33,517 nt of DNA from positions 57,985-91,501 of the forward strand of contig DIBR01000019.1 in assembly GCA_002415025.1 (NCBI GenBank), given 5' to 3'. This document shows, one piece after another, positions 1-7,736 of the stretch (positions are counted from its first letter, which is position 1; each line of letters starts with the position of its first letter). A program made the translations under genes and the position numbers. The notes under the pieces were generated by a model. That model saw only the letters and a list, made by a program, of their open reading frames with translations. It was not told the origin of the DNA and ran no database searches. The stretch comes from Spongiibacteraceae bacterium UBA5047. Lineage in GTDB: Bacteria; Pseudomonadota; Gammaproteobacteria; Pseudomonadales; Spongiibacteraceae.

Positions 1-3000
1 CCGGGTACCGATACCGGCGGACGGAATACGCGACCGACCAGACGGGCACCGCTTTCAGCGACAAAACTGATGTAATCAACGCGACCGCGACCGGCATCCT
101 CCCAGTCCTGTTCTATGCGATAGGGGTCGGTGGTGCGACCGCCGGGAATCAATTGCGCCAGAGTGCCGCGTGGGCGGGTTGGGTCCGCCAATTGCTCAAT
201 AATGTTGTAACTGAATGTGCGGGCGCTGCCTTCAGCCAGCGCGACAGCGAAGGCGGGATGCAGGTACATATCAGTCAGGCGCTGCATGGAGCAGAGCACG
301 TTCATAAAGTCGCGTTGCTGCCACGCCTGTGCGTCCGTTGCCGGATCGGGATCGCCAGCGGGCAAATCGCAGTAGGTTTCACCGGGGTTCTGGCCGCTCA
401 GGGGCAGACCGAGGGTATCGCTGAGACCGTGAATCACATCGAAAACAGCAACAGCGCTACAGGCAGCGCCCGTTGGATCAAGTTCGCAATCGCTGGCAGC
501 AAACTGACACAGGGGCAAGTCGGCATTAACCAGACAGGCACTGACATTGGAGGCAATGCCAGCCAGAGCGGCGATGGTGCCGCTGGGGTCGTTGTCTGCC
601 AGCGGGTTAACAATAGCGCTCAGCGGGCATTCGGCCGATGTCAGGCCGCCGTTCAGGCAGGCCTGCTTTTTGGGTTCGCTGAGCAAACCAACCAGTGGCG
701 AAAGCGGGCAAGTTTCTGCACGTGCGTCGGCGTAACAGCCTGCCAGCGGTGAGCCTACAGGAGCCCCGGGCGCGTCAGCGCCTACCAGCGAATCATCGGC
801 GCTTATTCCGGGCAGTGGCTGGCCTTCGGTATCCGTGGTGTACAGCGGCAACTGTATTGTGCCGCTGATATTGACAGCAGGAATGCTGACGTCACGTGAT
901 ACAGAGGCGGCAAATTGTGGATGTTCCGCGTAAAAAATCAGCGCGAGTTCATCGCCCGGCAGCAGTCGCTCGGCGACACCGGTCAGATCGATATCGTGAG
1001 TGCCAAGGCCGCGAATCGGGGTCAGTTGGTCGTCAATCAAGCCGTAGTTGGGTGCAAGACCGGTTTTCCGGCCCAGACCAACAAAGGTAATACTGTCGCA
1101 GCCGTCTCGCGTGCCGCCCTGGTTGCGGCCGTTCTCGCAGCCCATTTCATTGATACCGCCCAGGCTGCTAACGGTTACCGTCAAATGCGGCATACCCGCA
1201 AGAATCAGCTCTGAGCCAGCGATGCCCAACGGGGCATGAACGGGCAGGTTGCCGCTAATGTTGCCAGCACCAGCCGGGCCATTGGGAACCGGCGCTATGG
1301 GTGAAACCTGTCGCGTGGTGAAATTTTCCTGAACTGAAGAGTTTGCAGGATCGGACTGGGGTGCCAGAACCTGATTCGCTTCGAGTGAAACTGTGTCGCC
1401 TTCGGTACCGAGGGCGAAACATACGCCGGATACGTTAGCTTGATTTGCGATACCTCGCAGGCGTTCTTCAAACCAGGCTTGGGTATCAACCTCACAAACC
1501 CCGGCGCCGGAGGACGGCTTGTCGGGTGACTGCACAACCGGCAGTACATGGCCCAGTGGCGCTCCGTGATGAGTCTGAACCGTGACGTTGGCACCGGCGG
1601 CCGCCAGACATTGTTGGTTCCACCAGACTTCATTGAAGTCGAACAGGGTGTCGATCATACCGTGGGTCAAGAGCACGTCCAGGTCGGCAAAATAGCTCGC
1701 CGGGTCTTGCGCTTGTACCAGGAATGAGCCAAAACCGGGGCGCCCGTTTTCCTGTCGCGCAGGGACGTTATAACTTCCGGTCGGGTCGATCATGGGAATA
1801 AGGTCATCGTCCTGGGAGTAGGACGGGTAGGGCATGGCGGGCAGACCATTGGCGGCGCACCAGTAGCCCAGACCACGGTAGTGGAACCAATCCAGTGAGC
1901 GGCGCGGCCACTCGTTGGTGGCCAGGGCGCGGGCAACCGTTTCCTTGATAAAGGGATCCTGGCCGTCGTCAATCGGGCCGCCGCCGCTGGTGTTGCCTTG
2001 GGCCTCACCAGCGCCGCTTAGCGCCAGACCCCAGGCGGTTTTAACAACGTCACCTGGGTTGAGCGCGTTGCGCAGGTCGTGCCAGGTAATATCGGGCGCT
2101 ACGGCGTCGAGACGTTTTTTGGCATCGGTTGCCAGCAAGGCGAGCTGGAAGCCGCCGCCATAGCTCGAACCCAGGGCGCCCACCAGCAGGTTAACGCCGC
2201 CCGCTTCGCTGGAAGCGCTGGACGGTCTTGCGGCGAATTGTCCGGTCGATTCATCACGCCAGGCGAGGTAGTCGAGGTTTTTTTCCACCCAGTCAAGAAT
2301 CTGGTTGAGGTACTGGCCTTCAAAATCCGGATCCATGCCGCGCACGGTGCCACTGGAGCTGCCAAAGCCGCGCGGATCCCAGGAAATCACTGTATAGCCC
2401 GCATCGCGGTATTCCTTGAAAGCAGCCGGGTCGGTTTCGCGTGGCAGGCTGTAGCCCGGGCCATGCATCATCAGGGGGTGCGCGGCCAGATGACGGTTGT
2501 CACAATCGAATGCGTTCGGTTCCAGTATCTGGAAGGTGACGGTTTGGCCGTCGTAGGTTTCCAGTGCTATTTCCAGGCTTCGGCCACCGCCGAGGTTGAC
2601 GTCAAAATCACAGGAGGCCTGGGTGATCTGGCTGGCAGCACAACCGGCCGAGTTGGCAGGCTCACCGCTGGGTGTATTGGCGCATTCGTCGCTGTTGTCG
2701 CCAACACCATCGCCGTCGCTATCTTTTGATTCGTTTTCATCTTCGGGGAAGGCATCTTCGTCGTCGTTGACGCCATCATTATCGTCGTCCGGGTCGGCGT
2801 TATTGCCGATGCCATCGCCGTCAGTATCGGTTTGTTCGGTGCGATCAAGCGGGAAGGCATCGTCACCATCAGCAACGCCATCGTTGTCGTCGTCAGGGTC
2901 GGCGTTGTTGCCTATACCGTCACCGTCGGTATCTACGGATTCATTCCTGTCGAGCGGGAAAGCGTCGTCTTCATCGTTGACGCCGTCGTTGTCGTCGTCG

Positions 3001-4232
3001 GGGTCCGCGTTGTTGCCAATACCGTCGTTGTCTGTGTCCTGAGTTTCGGTTCTATCCAGCGGGAAGGCATCATCTTCGTCGGCAACGCCATCGTTGTCGT
3101 CATCGGTATCGGCGTTGTTGCCAATGCCGTCGCCGTCGGTGTCAACGGACTCGTCTTTGTCCAGCGGGAAGGCGTCATCCTCGTCAGCCACTCCGTCATT
3201 GTCGTCATCGCTGTCGCAGGCATCGCCAATCCCGTCGCGGTCGGTATCAGTCTGGTTGGCATTGGCTATTGTCGGGCAGTTGTCCTCGCCGTCGTTTTTA
3301 CCGTCGCGGTCGCTATCGCTGAGTAGCGGGTCGGAGCCTTCATTTTGTTCATCGGTATCTACAACCCCGTCGTTGTCGCTGTCGCGATCACAAGCATCGC
3401 CACGGTCGTCGTTGTCGGTGTCGAGTTGATCGGGGTTGGCGACGGCGGGGCAGTTGTCAGCGCTATTGGGGATGCCGTCAGAGTCTGCATCAGCGTTGCG
3501 CTCAGCGTCATTTTCACAACCGTCAGCGCCTACGGCGGCGCTGCTGTTTGGGCAGTTGTCTACGGAATCGGAAACACCGTCATTATCGCTGTCGACGCCG
3601 TCGTCATAGTCAAAATGACCGTCTGCAATATCTTTTTTGCTGGCAAGGCGGTGCTGCTGGGCATCAGCGGGACTGGGCAGAGCGCGTGAACCATCGCCGT
3701 TAGCAGTGCGGGCGAAAGTGGCGAGCGCCGAACCGTCGAAATTGGCGAAATCCACGGGGCCGTTGTACTGGGCCGCTGCGTCTTGAACCACAAGCGATAG
3801 TTCATGGCCGTTATCCAAATCTCCATCGCGATCAAGAACAAGAAAGAAGCGCGTCAGGTTATTGGCGATATCGGCATTGCCGCCCGAGAACGTGTCGGGT
3901 GTGACAAATGTGGTAGTGCCATCGGCAACAAGGCTACCGATACGAATATTGCCGATAAAGAATTCGAGCGTTTCGCCCGGCTGAAAGGCAAAGCCGCCGT
4001 CGGCTGTCGTAAGAAAAGTCTCTGGCCCGCCATTGCGGGTGTAACTGAGACCTTGCACGGGGCCATCTATAAACTGCCCCCGGCTGTCGAATGTTGTAAC
4101 CGGGCCGCTTCCCGAACCACCCCCTGAACCTCCCGCTGCGGTGCCACCTCCACCTCCGCCGTTACTGCCGCCACAGGCAGTCAGTGCTAAAACAACGAGA
4201 AATACACTCAGGCGGGACATCGGAAGCTTCAT
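1..4232 (-). CDS. Large calcium-binding-repeat lipoprotein with S15/CocE-like hydrolase domain (C-terminus off window)
   Basis: The frame is open from the ATG at 4232 to the window edge, giving 1410 visible residues and no stop. A signal peptide ends in a lipobox (LTAC), followed by a Gly/Ser-rich linker, so the protein is probably anchored in the outer membrane or exposed at the surface. Residues about 197-515 are aspartate-rich thrombospondin type 3 repeats (DTDGDGIGNNAD type), expected to bind calcium. From about 530 an alpha/beta hydrolase of the S15/CocE type follows: WDPRGFGSSSG, nucleophile motif GSSYGG (Ser690), acid Asp861 in HGMIDTLFDF and His895 in PLGHVL. A beta-sandwich-like part comes next, then a Cys-rich linker. 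The last visible residues, ending in VAESGARLVGRVFRPP, resemble the start of another hydrolase domain. Substrate unknown; peptide, ester or amide are possible. ATG 4220 is an alternative start. Confidence 0.85.
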   Translation of the reverse strand, partial: MKLPMSRLSVFLVVLALTACGGSNGGGGGGTAAGGSGGGSGSGPVTTFDSRGQFIDGPVQGLSYTRNGGPETFLTTADGGFAFQPGETLEFFIGNIRIGSLVADGTTTFVTPDTFSGGNADIANNLTRFFLVLDRDGDLDNGHELSLVVQDAAAQYNGPVDFANFDGSALATFARTANGDGSRALPSPADAQQHRLASKKDIADGHFDYDDGVDSDNDGVSDSVDNCPNSSAAVGADGCENDAERNADADSDGIPNSADNCPAVANPDQLDTDNDDRGDACDRDSDNDGVVDTDEQNEGSDPLLSDSDRDGKNDGEDNCPTIANANQTDTDRDGIGDACDSDDDNDGVADEDDAFPLDKDESVDTDGDGIGNNADTDDDNDGVADEDDAFPLDRTETQDTDNDGIGNNADPDDDNDGVNDEDDAFPLDRNESVDTDGDGIGNNADPDDDNDGVADGDDAFPLDRTEQTDTDGDGIGNNADPDDDNDGVNDDEDAFPEDENESKDSDGDGVGDNSDECANTPSGEPANSAGCAASQITQASCDFDVNLGGGRSLEIALETYDGQTVTFQILEPNAFDCDNRHLAAHPLMMHGPGYSLPRETDPAAFKEYRDAGYTVISWDPRGFGSSSGTVRGMDPDFEGQYLNQILDWVEKNLDYLAWRDESTGQFAARPSSASSEAGGVNLLVGALGSSYGGGFQLALLATDAKKRLDAVAPDITWHDLRNALNPGDVVKTAWGLALSGAGEAQGNTSGGGPIDDGQDPFIKETVARALATNEWPRRSLDWFHYRGLGYWCAANGLPAMPYPSYSQDDDLIPMIDPTGSYNVPARQENGRPGFGSFLVQAQDPASYFADLDVLLTHGMIDTLFDFNEVWWNQQCLAAAGANVTVQTHHGAPLGHVLPVVQSPDKPSSGAGVCEVDTQAWFEERLRGIANQANVSGVCFALGTEGDTVSLEANQVLAPQSDPANSSVQENFTTRQVSPIAPVPNGPAGAGNISGNLPVHAPLGIAGSELILAGMPHLTVTVSSLGGINEMGCENGRNQGGTRDGCDSITFVGLGRKTGLAPNYGLIDDQLTPIRGLGTHDIDLTGVAERLLPGDELALIFYAEHPQFAASVSRDVSIPAVNISGTIQLPLYTTDTEGQPLPGISADDSLVGADAPGAPVGSPLAGCYADARAETCPLSPLVGLLSEPKKQACLNGGLTSAECPLSAIVNPLADNDPSGTIAALAGIASNVSACLVNADLPLCQFAASDCELDPTGAACSAVAVFDVIHGLSDTLGLPLSGQNPGETYCDLPAGDPDPATDAQAWQQRDFMNVLCSMQRLTDMYLHPAFAVALAEGSARTFSYNIIEQLADPTRPRGTLAQLIPGGRTTDPYRIEQDWEDAGRGRVDYISFVAESGARLVGRVFRPPVSVP
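2690..3230 (-). repeat. 105-bp in-gene tandem repeat (thrombospondin type 3 units)
   Basis: The word gggaa recurs at 2746, 2851, 2956, 3061 and 3166, exactly 105 bp apart. Each unit encodes 35 residues combining DTDGDGIGNNADPDDDNDGV and DEDDAFPLDR-type segments. The units are close but not identical copies. Less regular repeats of the same family continue to about 3640. This is a protein-coding repeat, not a CRISPR array. Confidence 0.85.
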
Positions 4233-4394
4233 GCTAAACCTCAAAACTGCGTTCTTATTAAGTTGTCGCGCACGGTGCTGCCAAATCAGGGGGGCTGAAG
4301 AGGCGAAGACCAGAGTGCCGACTCTTAGTGTGTGAACTGCCGCTCTTGTTATGTTATTTCAGAGCAAAAAGTAAGCGGAGTTGACAGTGTTTAT

Positions 4395-4422
4395 ATCTTA
4401 CACTAGTTCACATACGACGCAA
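4395..4422 (-). promoter_or_regulatory. Candidate sigma-70 promoter for the large lipoprotein gene
   Basis: On the minus strand TTGCGT (4417-4422) and TAAGAT (4395-4400) are separated by 16 bp, about 160 bp upstream of the ATG at 4232. The gene-free stretch 4233-4533 is AT-rich. Apart from this candidate and the palindrome at 4465-4484 I see nothing else in it. Confidence 0.35.
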
Positions 4423-4464
4423 TTCGTAACGCAGATTTCTTAAGAAAACACTTTAATGGTATGG

Positions 4465-4484
4465 ATTATTATAATTATAATAAT
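4465..4484. repeat. Perfect AT-only palindrome
   Basis: Twenty bases made only of A and T read identically on both strands (centre TATAATTATA). It lies in the AT-rich spacer between the sulfotransferase stop (4534) and the lipoprotein start (4232). It could be a cruciform or nucleoid-protein site. It lacks the GC stem expected of an intrinsic terminator. Confidence 0.6.
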
Positions 4485-4533
4485 ATCAATAATTTATGGT
4501 GTTAAGTTAAATTAGTTTGAGTGGTTTTGCGGC

Positions 4534-5808
4534 CTAAAGCTCTGGTTTTGCAGGGCTGTTCTCGAGGTAAAATGTGAAGGCTTTCCGAAGCTCGGCCGGG
4601 GAGATATTGAAGTCGCGTTGCAGGTGGTAATCAACGCGGCCTTCTTTACCGCGAGGGTGCTCTGTAACGTAGTTCTGAAGGGCGTTGTGCGCCTCCGGGG
4701 TATATGGGAGCGCGGCTTTGGCGTAAATGTGTTCGATCATGGCCAGGTCGTCAGCCATGAAAATATGAAAAGGCACGTCGATACTTTGTGCGTGCGGAAG
4801 TAATGGCCGGTCGCGTACGCAACTTTTCAGAAGGCTCTGAATCCGCTCGCTCCAGTAGTTGATCAGTTCGTCCATCAGCACCGTTCGCCGGTTGATACGC
4901 TGCCCGTAGGCCAGCATGGTGACCGCCGACTGAATAACGGCCACCGGGTCGCGATGGGTGACGGCGATGGTCGCATCGGGAAAGGTTTTGTGTAAAACCG
5001 GTAGTTGTTCAAGGTGCTGAGGACACTTCAATACCCAGCGCCGGGGAGTGTAATGCTCGCCGAGGCGCTGCTGATCCTGCCATTGCAGAATCTTGAGTAT
5101 GGTTTTCAGATAGGCGTAGTGCGGCGTCTGGTCAGTTGTCAGGTAGTGATCGCGCCAGCGCGGTGAATGGCTGAGCCACTCGAAGTTGTAGGAGGCGAAA
5201 TCCGGCCCCATCAACTCCAGTTCCTCATGAATATGTTCAGGGTTCATGGGATGCATGGCGGCCAGGTAGGGCGTCATCTGCTGCATCATGTCCCATTGTT
5301 GCTGGCAGCGCTGAAAGCGGGGGTCGCTGGCGTCGCCGGTCACCGCTTCGCCCGGCATGGGTACCGGTTCATAGGATTCCCATAGCGGCAACGATCGCAG
5401 CCGCTGGTCTGCGGCCATTAAATTGAGTAGGTGGGTAGTGCCGGAGCGCGGTAAGCCGGCAACAATAATAGGGCGATCGATAGTCTGTTGGTGAATTTCC
5501 GGGTGCCGTTTCAGCAGGTCGTGAATGAGCAGGCGGCTCTTGGCAAAAGAGAGCAATTTGTTGCGTAGTGATAAGCGGGCAATGCCGGTCAAGCCTTTGT
5601 CGCTATTCCATTCGTCGAGAAGCAGGTCCAGTCTCTCCACAAAATCGCTTGGGCCAAAGTCGGTAAGCCCGGTTGTTTCGGCGGCCTCTGCCAGCAGCGT
5701 GTCGCGGTTGAAATCAATCGTGAGTGTTTCGCCGTAGTCGACGGCGGCACGCTGCATGTCGGTTAACACCGGGTTGGCAAGGTCCGAAATATCTATGCGC
5801 TTGCTCAT
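4534..5808 (-). CDS. PAPS-dependent sulfotransferase family protein
   Basis: A cytoplasmic sulfotransferase of 424 residues that would move a sulfuryl group from PAPS to a hydroxyl of a small molecule, probably a lipid, steroid or aryl acceptor. The 5'-phosphosulfate loop is GLPRSGTTHL (118-127). The 3'-phosphate motif is VTHRDP (283-288), preceded by WVLKCPQHLEQ. Length and motif order fit the Sulfotransfer_3 type. I place the start at ATG 5808, two bases after the stop of the upstream metallo-beta-lactamase-fold gene and behind GGAGGAA; the open frame extends upstream to 5865 but that part overlaps the neighbour. The tight spacing implies translational coupling with the sulfatase-like gene. 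Acceptor unknown. Confidence 0.88.
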   Translation of the reverse strand: MSKRIDISDLANPVLTDMQRAAVDYGETLTIDFNRDTLLAEAAETTGLTDFGPSDFVERLDLLLDEWNSDKGLTGIARLSLRNKLLSFAKSRLLIHDLLKRHPEIHQQTIDRPIIVAGLPRSGTTHLLNLMAADQRLRSLPLWESYEPVPMPGEAVTGDASDPRFQRCQQQWDMMQQMTPYLAAMHPMNPEHIHEELELMGPDFASYNFEWLSHSPRWRDHYLTTDQTPHYAYLKTILKILQWQDQQRLGEHYTPRRWVLKCPQHLEQLPVLHKTFPDATIAVTHRDPVAVIQSAVTMLAYGQRINRRTVLMDELINYWSERIQSLLKSCVRDRPLLPHAQSIDVPFHIFMADDLAMIEHIYAKAALPYTPEAHNALQNYVTEHPRGKEGRVDYHLQRDFNISPAELRKAFTFYLENSPAKPEL

Positions 5809-5810
5809 GG

Positions 5811-7082
5811 TCAGTGTGCTTCCTCCAGTCGGGCGGTAAGTTGGGCGATCTGGTAATCGAGCCAACCGGTTTCCCAGAAGTTGTTGCGCTGTGATCGATC
5901 AAGCAATGCCCGGTGGGCGGCTATGGCGAGTTCAATGGCTCCCCTGTGAGCCGGCTCGCCAGCGAGAATCGCTTCCGCAAAATGCAAAGCGCGCTCGGGC
6001 AGGGCGCTCGTCAAGGCTTGCTGACCTTTGTCCAGCACGGCCTCGGTTCCGGCCAGTTCTACCAGCTCGGGGTATATCTCGGAATGCAGAGTGGGATAGA
6101 GCTCGGTAGTGGATTGCGCTTTAAACCAGCCCATATAGCTTTCCCACAATGTGCGAACAGCCCAGCTGACTTTGCCATAGCCTTGACCGACAGTGAGTTC
6201 CGGCGGCAGTTGAACCTCGCGCATCAGTTGATAAATCGGTTTACCGTTATTCATGCCTTGCAGCGTTTCGCGGTGTACGTAGTCCACGGCATCGTGCATA
6301 CGCGTCAGGCAGGCCTCAATAAGCTCGGCGCCTGCAATAGGCTCAAAGTGGCCGGTTATCAGCATCTCGGGTTTAAGCGCGCGTACTCGTTTGATTGCCT
6401 CCAGATAGGGTTCAACAAAGCGGTACTTGTCGCCGCGAATGGTATTGAGGTTGGGGAAGTGCGGGAACAGCGGGCCAAACACGTTGCCGCTGAACAGAAT
6501 TTTGTGTTGCGGCAACCAGATCACCGTACTGTCGATAGTTTCGCCGCCGGGAGTGCTGATCATTTCAAAGTCCACTCCGCCAAGCGTAAAGGCGTAGCTA
6601 TCGTCGAACAGCACATCGGGTACCGGTTTATCCTGAATCAGAAGTTCGGGATTTTTTTCAATGGCGGCCACGCTTTTGTCGATGGTTTTTTTGAACCAGA
6701 TATACGCCTGGGAAATGCGCACCGTGGCTATGCGTTCGTCATCTTTCTGGCAGGCAAGGTTATTCTGTTGGGCAACTAACTGTGTATTTTTGTCGCGAAA
6801 ATGATTAACGCCCCCCACGTGGTCAACATGGCCCTGCGTCAGCAGAATATAGGGTGTAGGGCCTGGGCAAATGTCGTCGAACAGTTTTTTGTGGGTCAGT
6901 GCCTCAAAGCCCATGCCGGTGTTGATAATGACCCGCCCGGCACTGGTGCGCACCATATAACTGTTAGAGGTGCCTGCCGACATGTAAATAAAGTCGTTGA
7001 GGGCAATGGCCTGTGCCTGGTTGGCGGGTTCCATGGCAGCAAAGCCGGGGCGCTGGGTAATTAAATCATCGACGGTGGTCAT
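5811..7082 (-). CDS. SdsA1-like metallo-beta-lactamase-fold hydrolase (putative alkylsulfatase relative)
   Basis: A 423-residue protein with an N-terminal metallo-beta-lactamase fold. The C-terminal part (YMGWF, ELYPTLHSEIYPELVELAG) resembles the dimerisation domain of SdsA1-type alkylsulfatases. The metal motif at 83-88 reads QGHVDH, so the first His of HxHxDH is Gln; the codon is CAG on the minus strand near 6835. Other likely ligands are Glu181 in GGETIDST and His245 in GHFEP. NTIRGD also fits the alkylsulfatase family. No SCP2-like C-terminal domain is present. It is the first gene of a two-gene operon with the sulfotransferase. If active it would hydrolyse a sulfate ester or a similar bond; the altered metal site leaves the reaction uncertain. 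No signal peptide is seen. Confidence 0.82.
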   Translation of the reverse strand: MTTVDDLITQRPGFAAMEPANQAQAIALNDFIYMSAGTSNSYMVRTSAGRVIINTGMGFEALTHKKLFDDICPGPTPYILLTQGHVDHVGGVNHFRDKNTQLVAQQNNLACQKDDERIATVRISQAYIWFKKTIDKSVAAIEKNPELLIQDKPVPDVLFDDSYAFTLGGVDFEMISTPGGETIDSTVIWLPQHKILFSGNVFGPLFPHFPNLNTIRGDKYRFVEPYLEAIKRVRALKPEMLITGHFEPIAGAELIEACLTRMHDAVDYVHRETLQGMNNGKPIYQLMREVQLPPELTVGQGYGKVSWAVRTLWESYMGWFKAQSTTELYPTLHSEIYPELVELAGTEAVLDKGQQALTSALPERALHFAEAILAGEPAHRGAIELAIAAHRALLDRSQRNNFWETGWLDYQIAQLTARLEEAH

Positions 7083-7105
7083 AGCGGGCTCCTTGGTAGC
7101 CTGAT

Positions 7106-7134
7106 TTTATAATACGTTCGTATTAAAAATGCAA
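7106..7134 (-). promoter_or_regulatory. Promoter of the sulfatase-like/sulfotransferase operon
   Basis: On the minus strand TTGCAT (7129-7134) is followed by a 17-bp spacer and TATAAA (7106-7111), 24 bp upstream of the ATG at 7082. Spacing is ideal for sigma-70. The spacer is almost filled by the palindrome at 7110-7125, so a repressor bound there would block polymerase. Confidence 0.7.
7110..7125. promoter_or_regulatory. Palindromic operator, TetR-like
   Basis: TAATACGTTCGTATTA has perfect 7-bp arms around TT. It lies between the -35 and -10 boxes of the operon promoter and overlaps the -10 by two bases. Size and position are typical of TetR-family operators. The half-site TTCGTAT recurs just upstream of the TetR gene that starts at 15047. 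Confidence 0.65.
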
Positions 7135-7141
7135 GAACCCG

Positions 7142-7154
7142 GCCCTCGGAGGGC
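7142..7154 (-). terminator. Small GC-rich hairpin after the thioesterase gene
   Basis: Arms GCCCT/AGGGC with a 3-base loop lie 15 bases past the stop of the thioesterase gene. On the minus strand they are followed, after an interval, by a T-rich run that already belongs to the next promoter. A weak terminator at best. Confidence 0.3.
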
Positions 7155-7168
7155 GCAGGCAGGAGAAC

Positions 7169-7606
7169 TCAGGACACCCGTGTTTGGTCCATCTGCGTCA
7201 TTTTAAGTGTGGCGGTGGAGCTCAGTACCACCCGGTCGCCCACACTGAGAGTGGCGCGAACGAAAGCCATTCGGCGGGTGCGACGGATGAGTTCGCCGCG
7301 GCCAATCAGTAGTTCACCCGCTTCAGCGGAGGATACAAACTGATTGTCGCAGGTGAGCGTGAGACAGCCTTCATTGGTATTTTCGATAGCACTCAGGCAC
7401 AGCGTGTAATCCGCAAAGCACATCAGCACACCGCCATGAACGATGCCAAACATATTGCAGTGATGCTTATCGAGCCGAAAGGCTGTTTCGGCGGCGGGCG
7501 CCAGCGACTTGCAAAAGAAGGGGCCGACATTGTCTTCGGCGGGGTCGCCGGGCCAGTGTTGGAATTCTGCCGGAATATCAAAATCTTCGGGTTTAAAACT
7601 GGTCAT
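7169..7606 (-). CDS. PaaI-type hotdog-fold acyl-CoA thioesterase
   Basis: A 145-residue single-domain hotdog protein. The PaaI signature NMFGIVHGGVLMCFAD spans 51-66, with Asn51, His57-Gly-Gly and Asp66 in the usual active-site positions. It probably hydrolyses an acyl- or aryl-CoA thioester in the cytoplasm. AAGGAGT precedes ATG 7606. The gene ends upstream of the sulfatase-like operon promoter on the same strand, and is divergent from the luciferase-like monooxygenase gene. Substrate cannot be read from the sequence; context suggests an aromatic, steroid or long-chain CoA ester. Confidence 0.85.
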   Translation of the reverse strand: MTSFKPEDFDIPAEFQHWPGDPAEDNVGPFFCKSLAPAAETAFRLDKHHCNMFGIVHGGVLMCFADYTLCLSAIENTNEGCLTLTCDNQFVSSAEAGELLIGRGELIRRTRRMAFVRATLSVGDRVVLSSTATLKMTQMDQTRVS

Positions 7607-7736
7607 TGTGACTCCTTATCGCAGTACGAGCATTCTCGCACAGTCCGGGAGCGGGATTCCAAGCCTCATCCATGCGGTGGATGTTATGTCGAGTCTGGTG
7701 GCGGCTACAGTGTTGAAAAATACCGGGAGCGAGCGC

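Noticed and set aside
2690..3230. CRISPR-like spaced repeats
   Set aside because: The 105-bp units encode calcium-binding repeats in frame, with no short identical repeats or unique spacers.
153..4127. Plus-strand reading frames across the left 4 kb, including 153-752, 2079-2729 and 2832-3326
   Set aside because: All are shadows of the continuous minus-strand lipoprotein gene; their products are low-complexity or lack any family motif.
4381..4386. Plus-strand TTGACA as a promoter
   Set aside because: No -10 box at 16-18 bp and no plus-strand gene downstream.
5913..6779. Plus-strand frame of 288 codons opposite the metallo-beta-lactamase-fold gene
   Set aside because: It is a shadow of a well-supported minus-strand gene with metal motifs, promoter and RBS.
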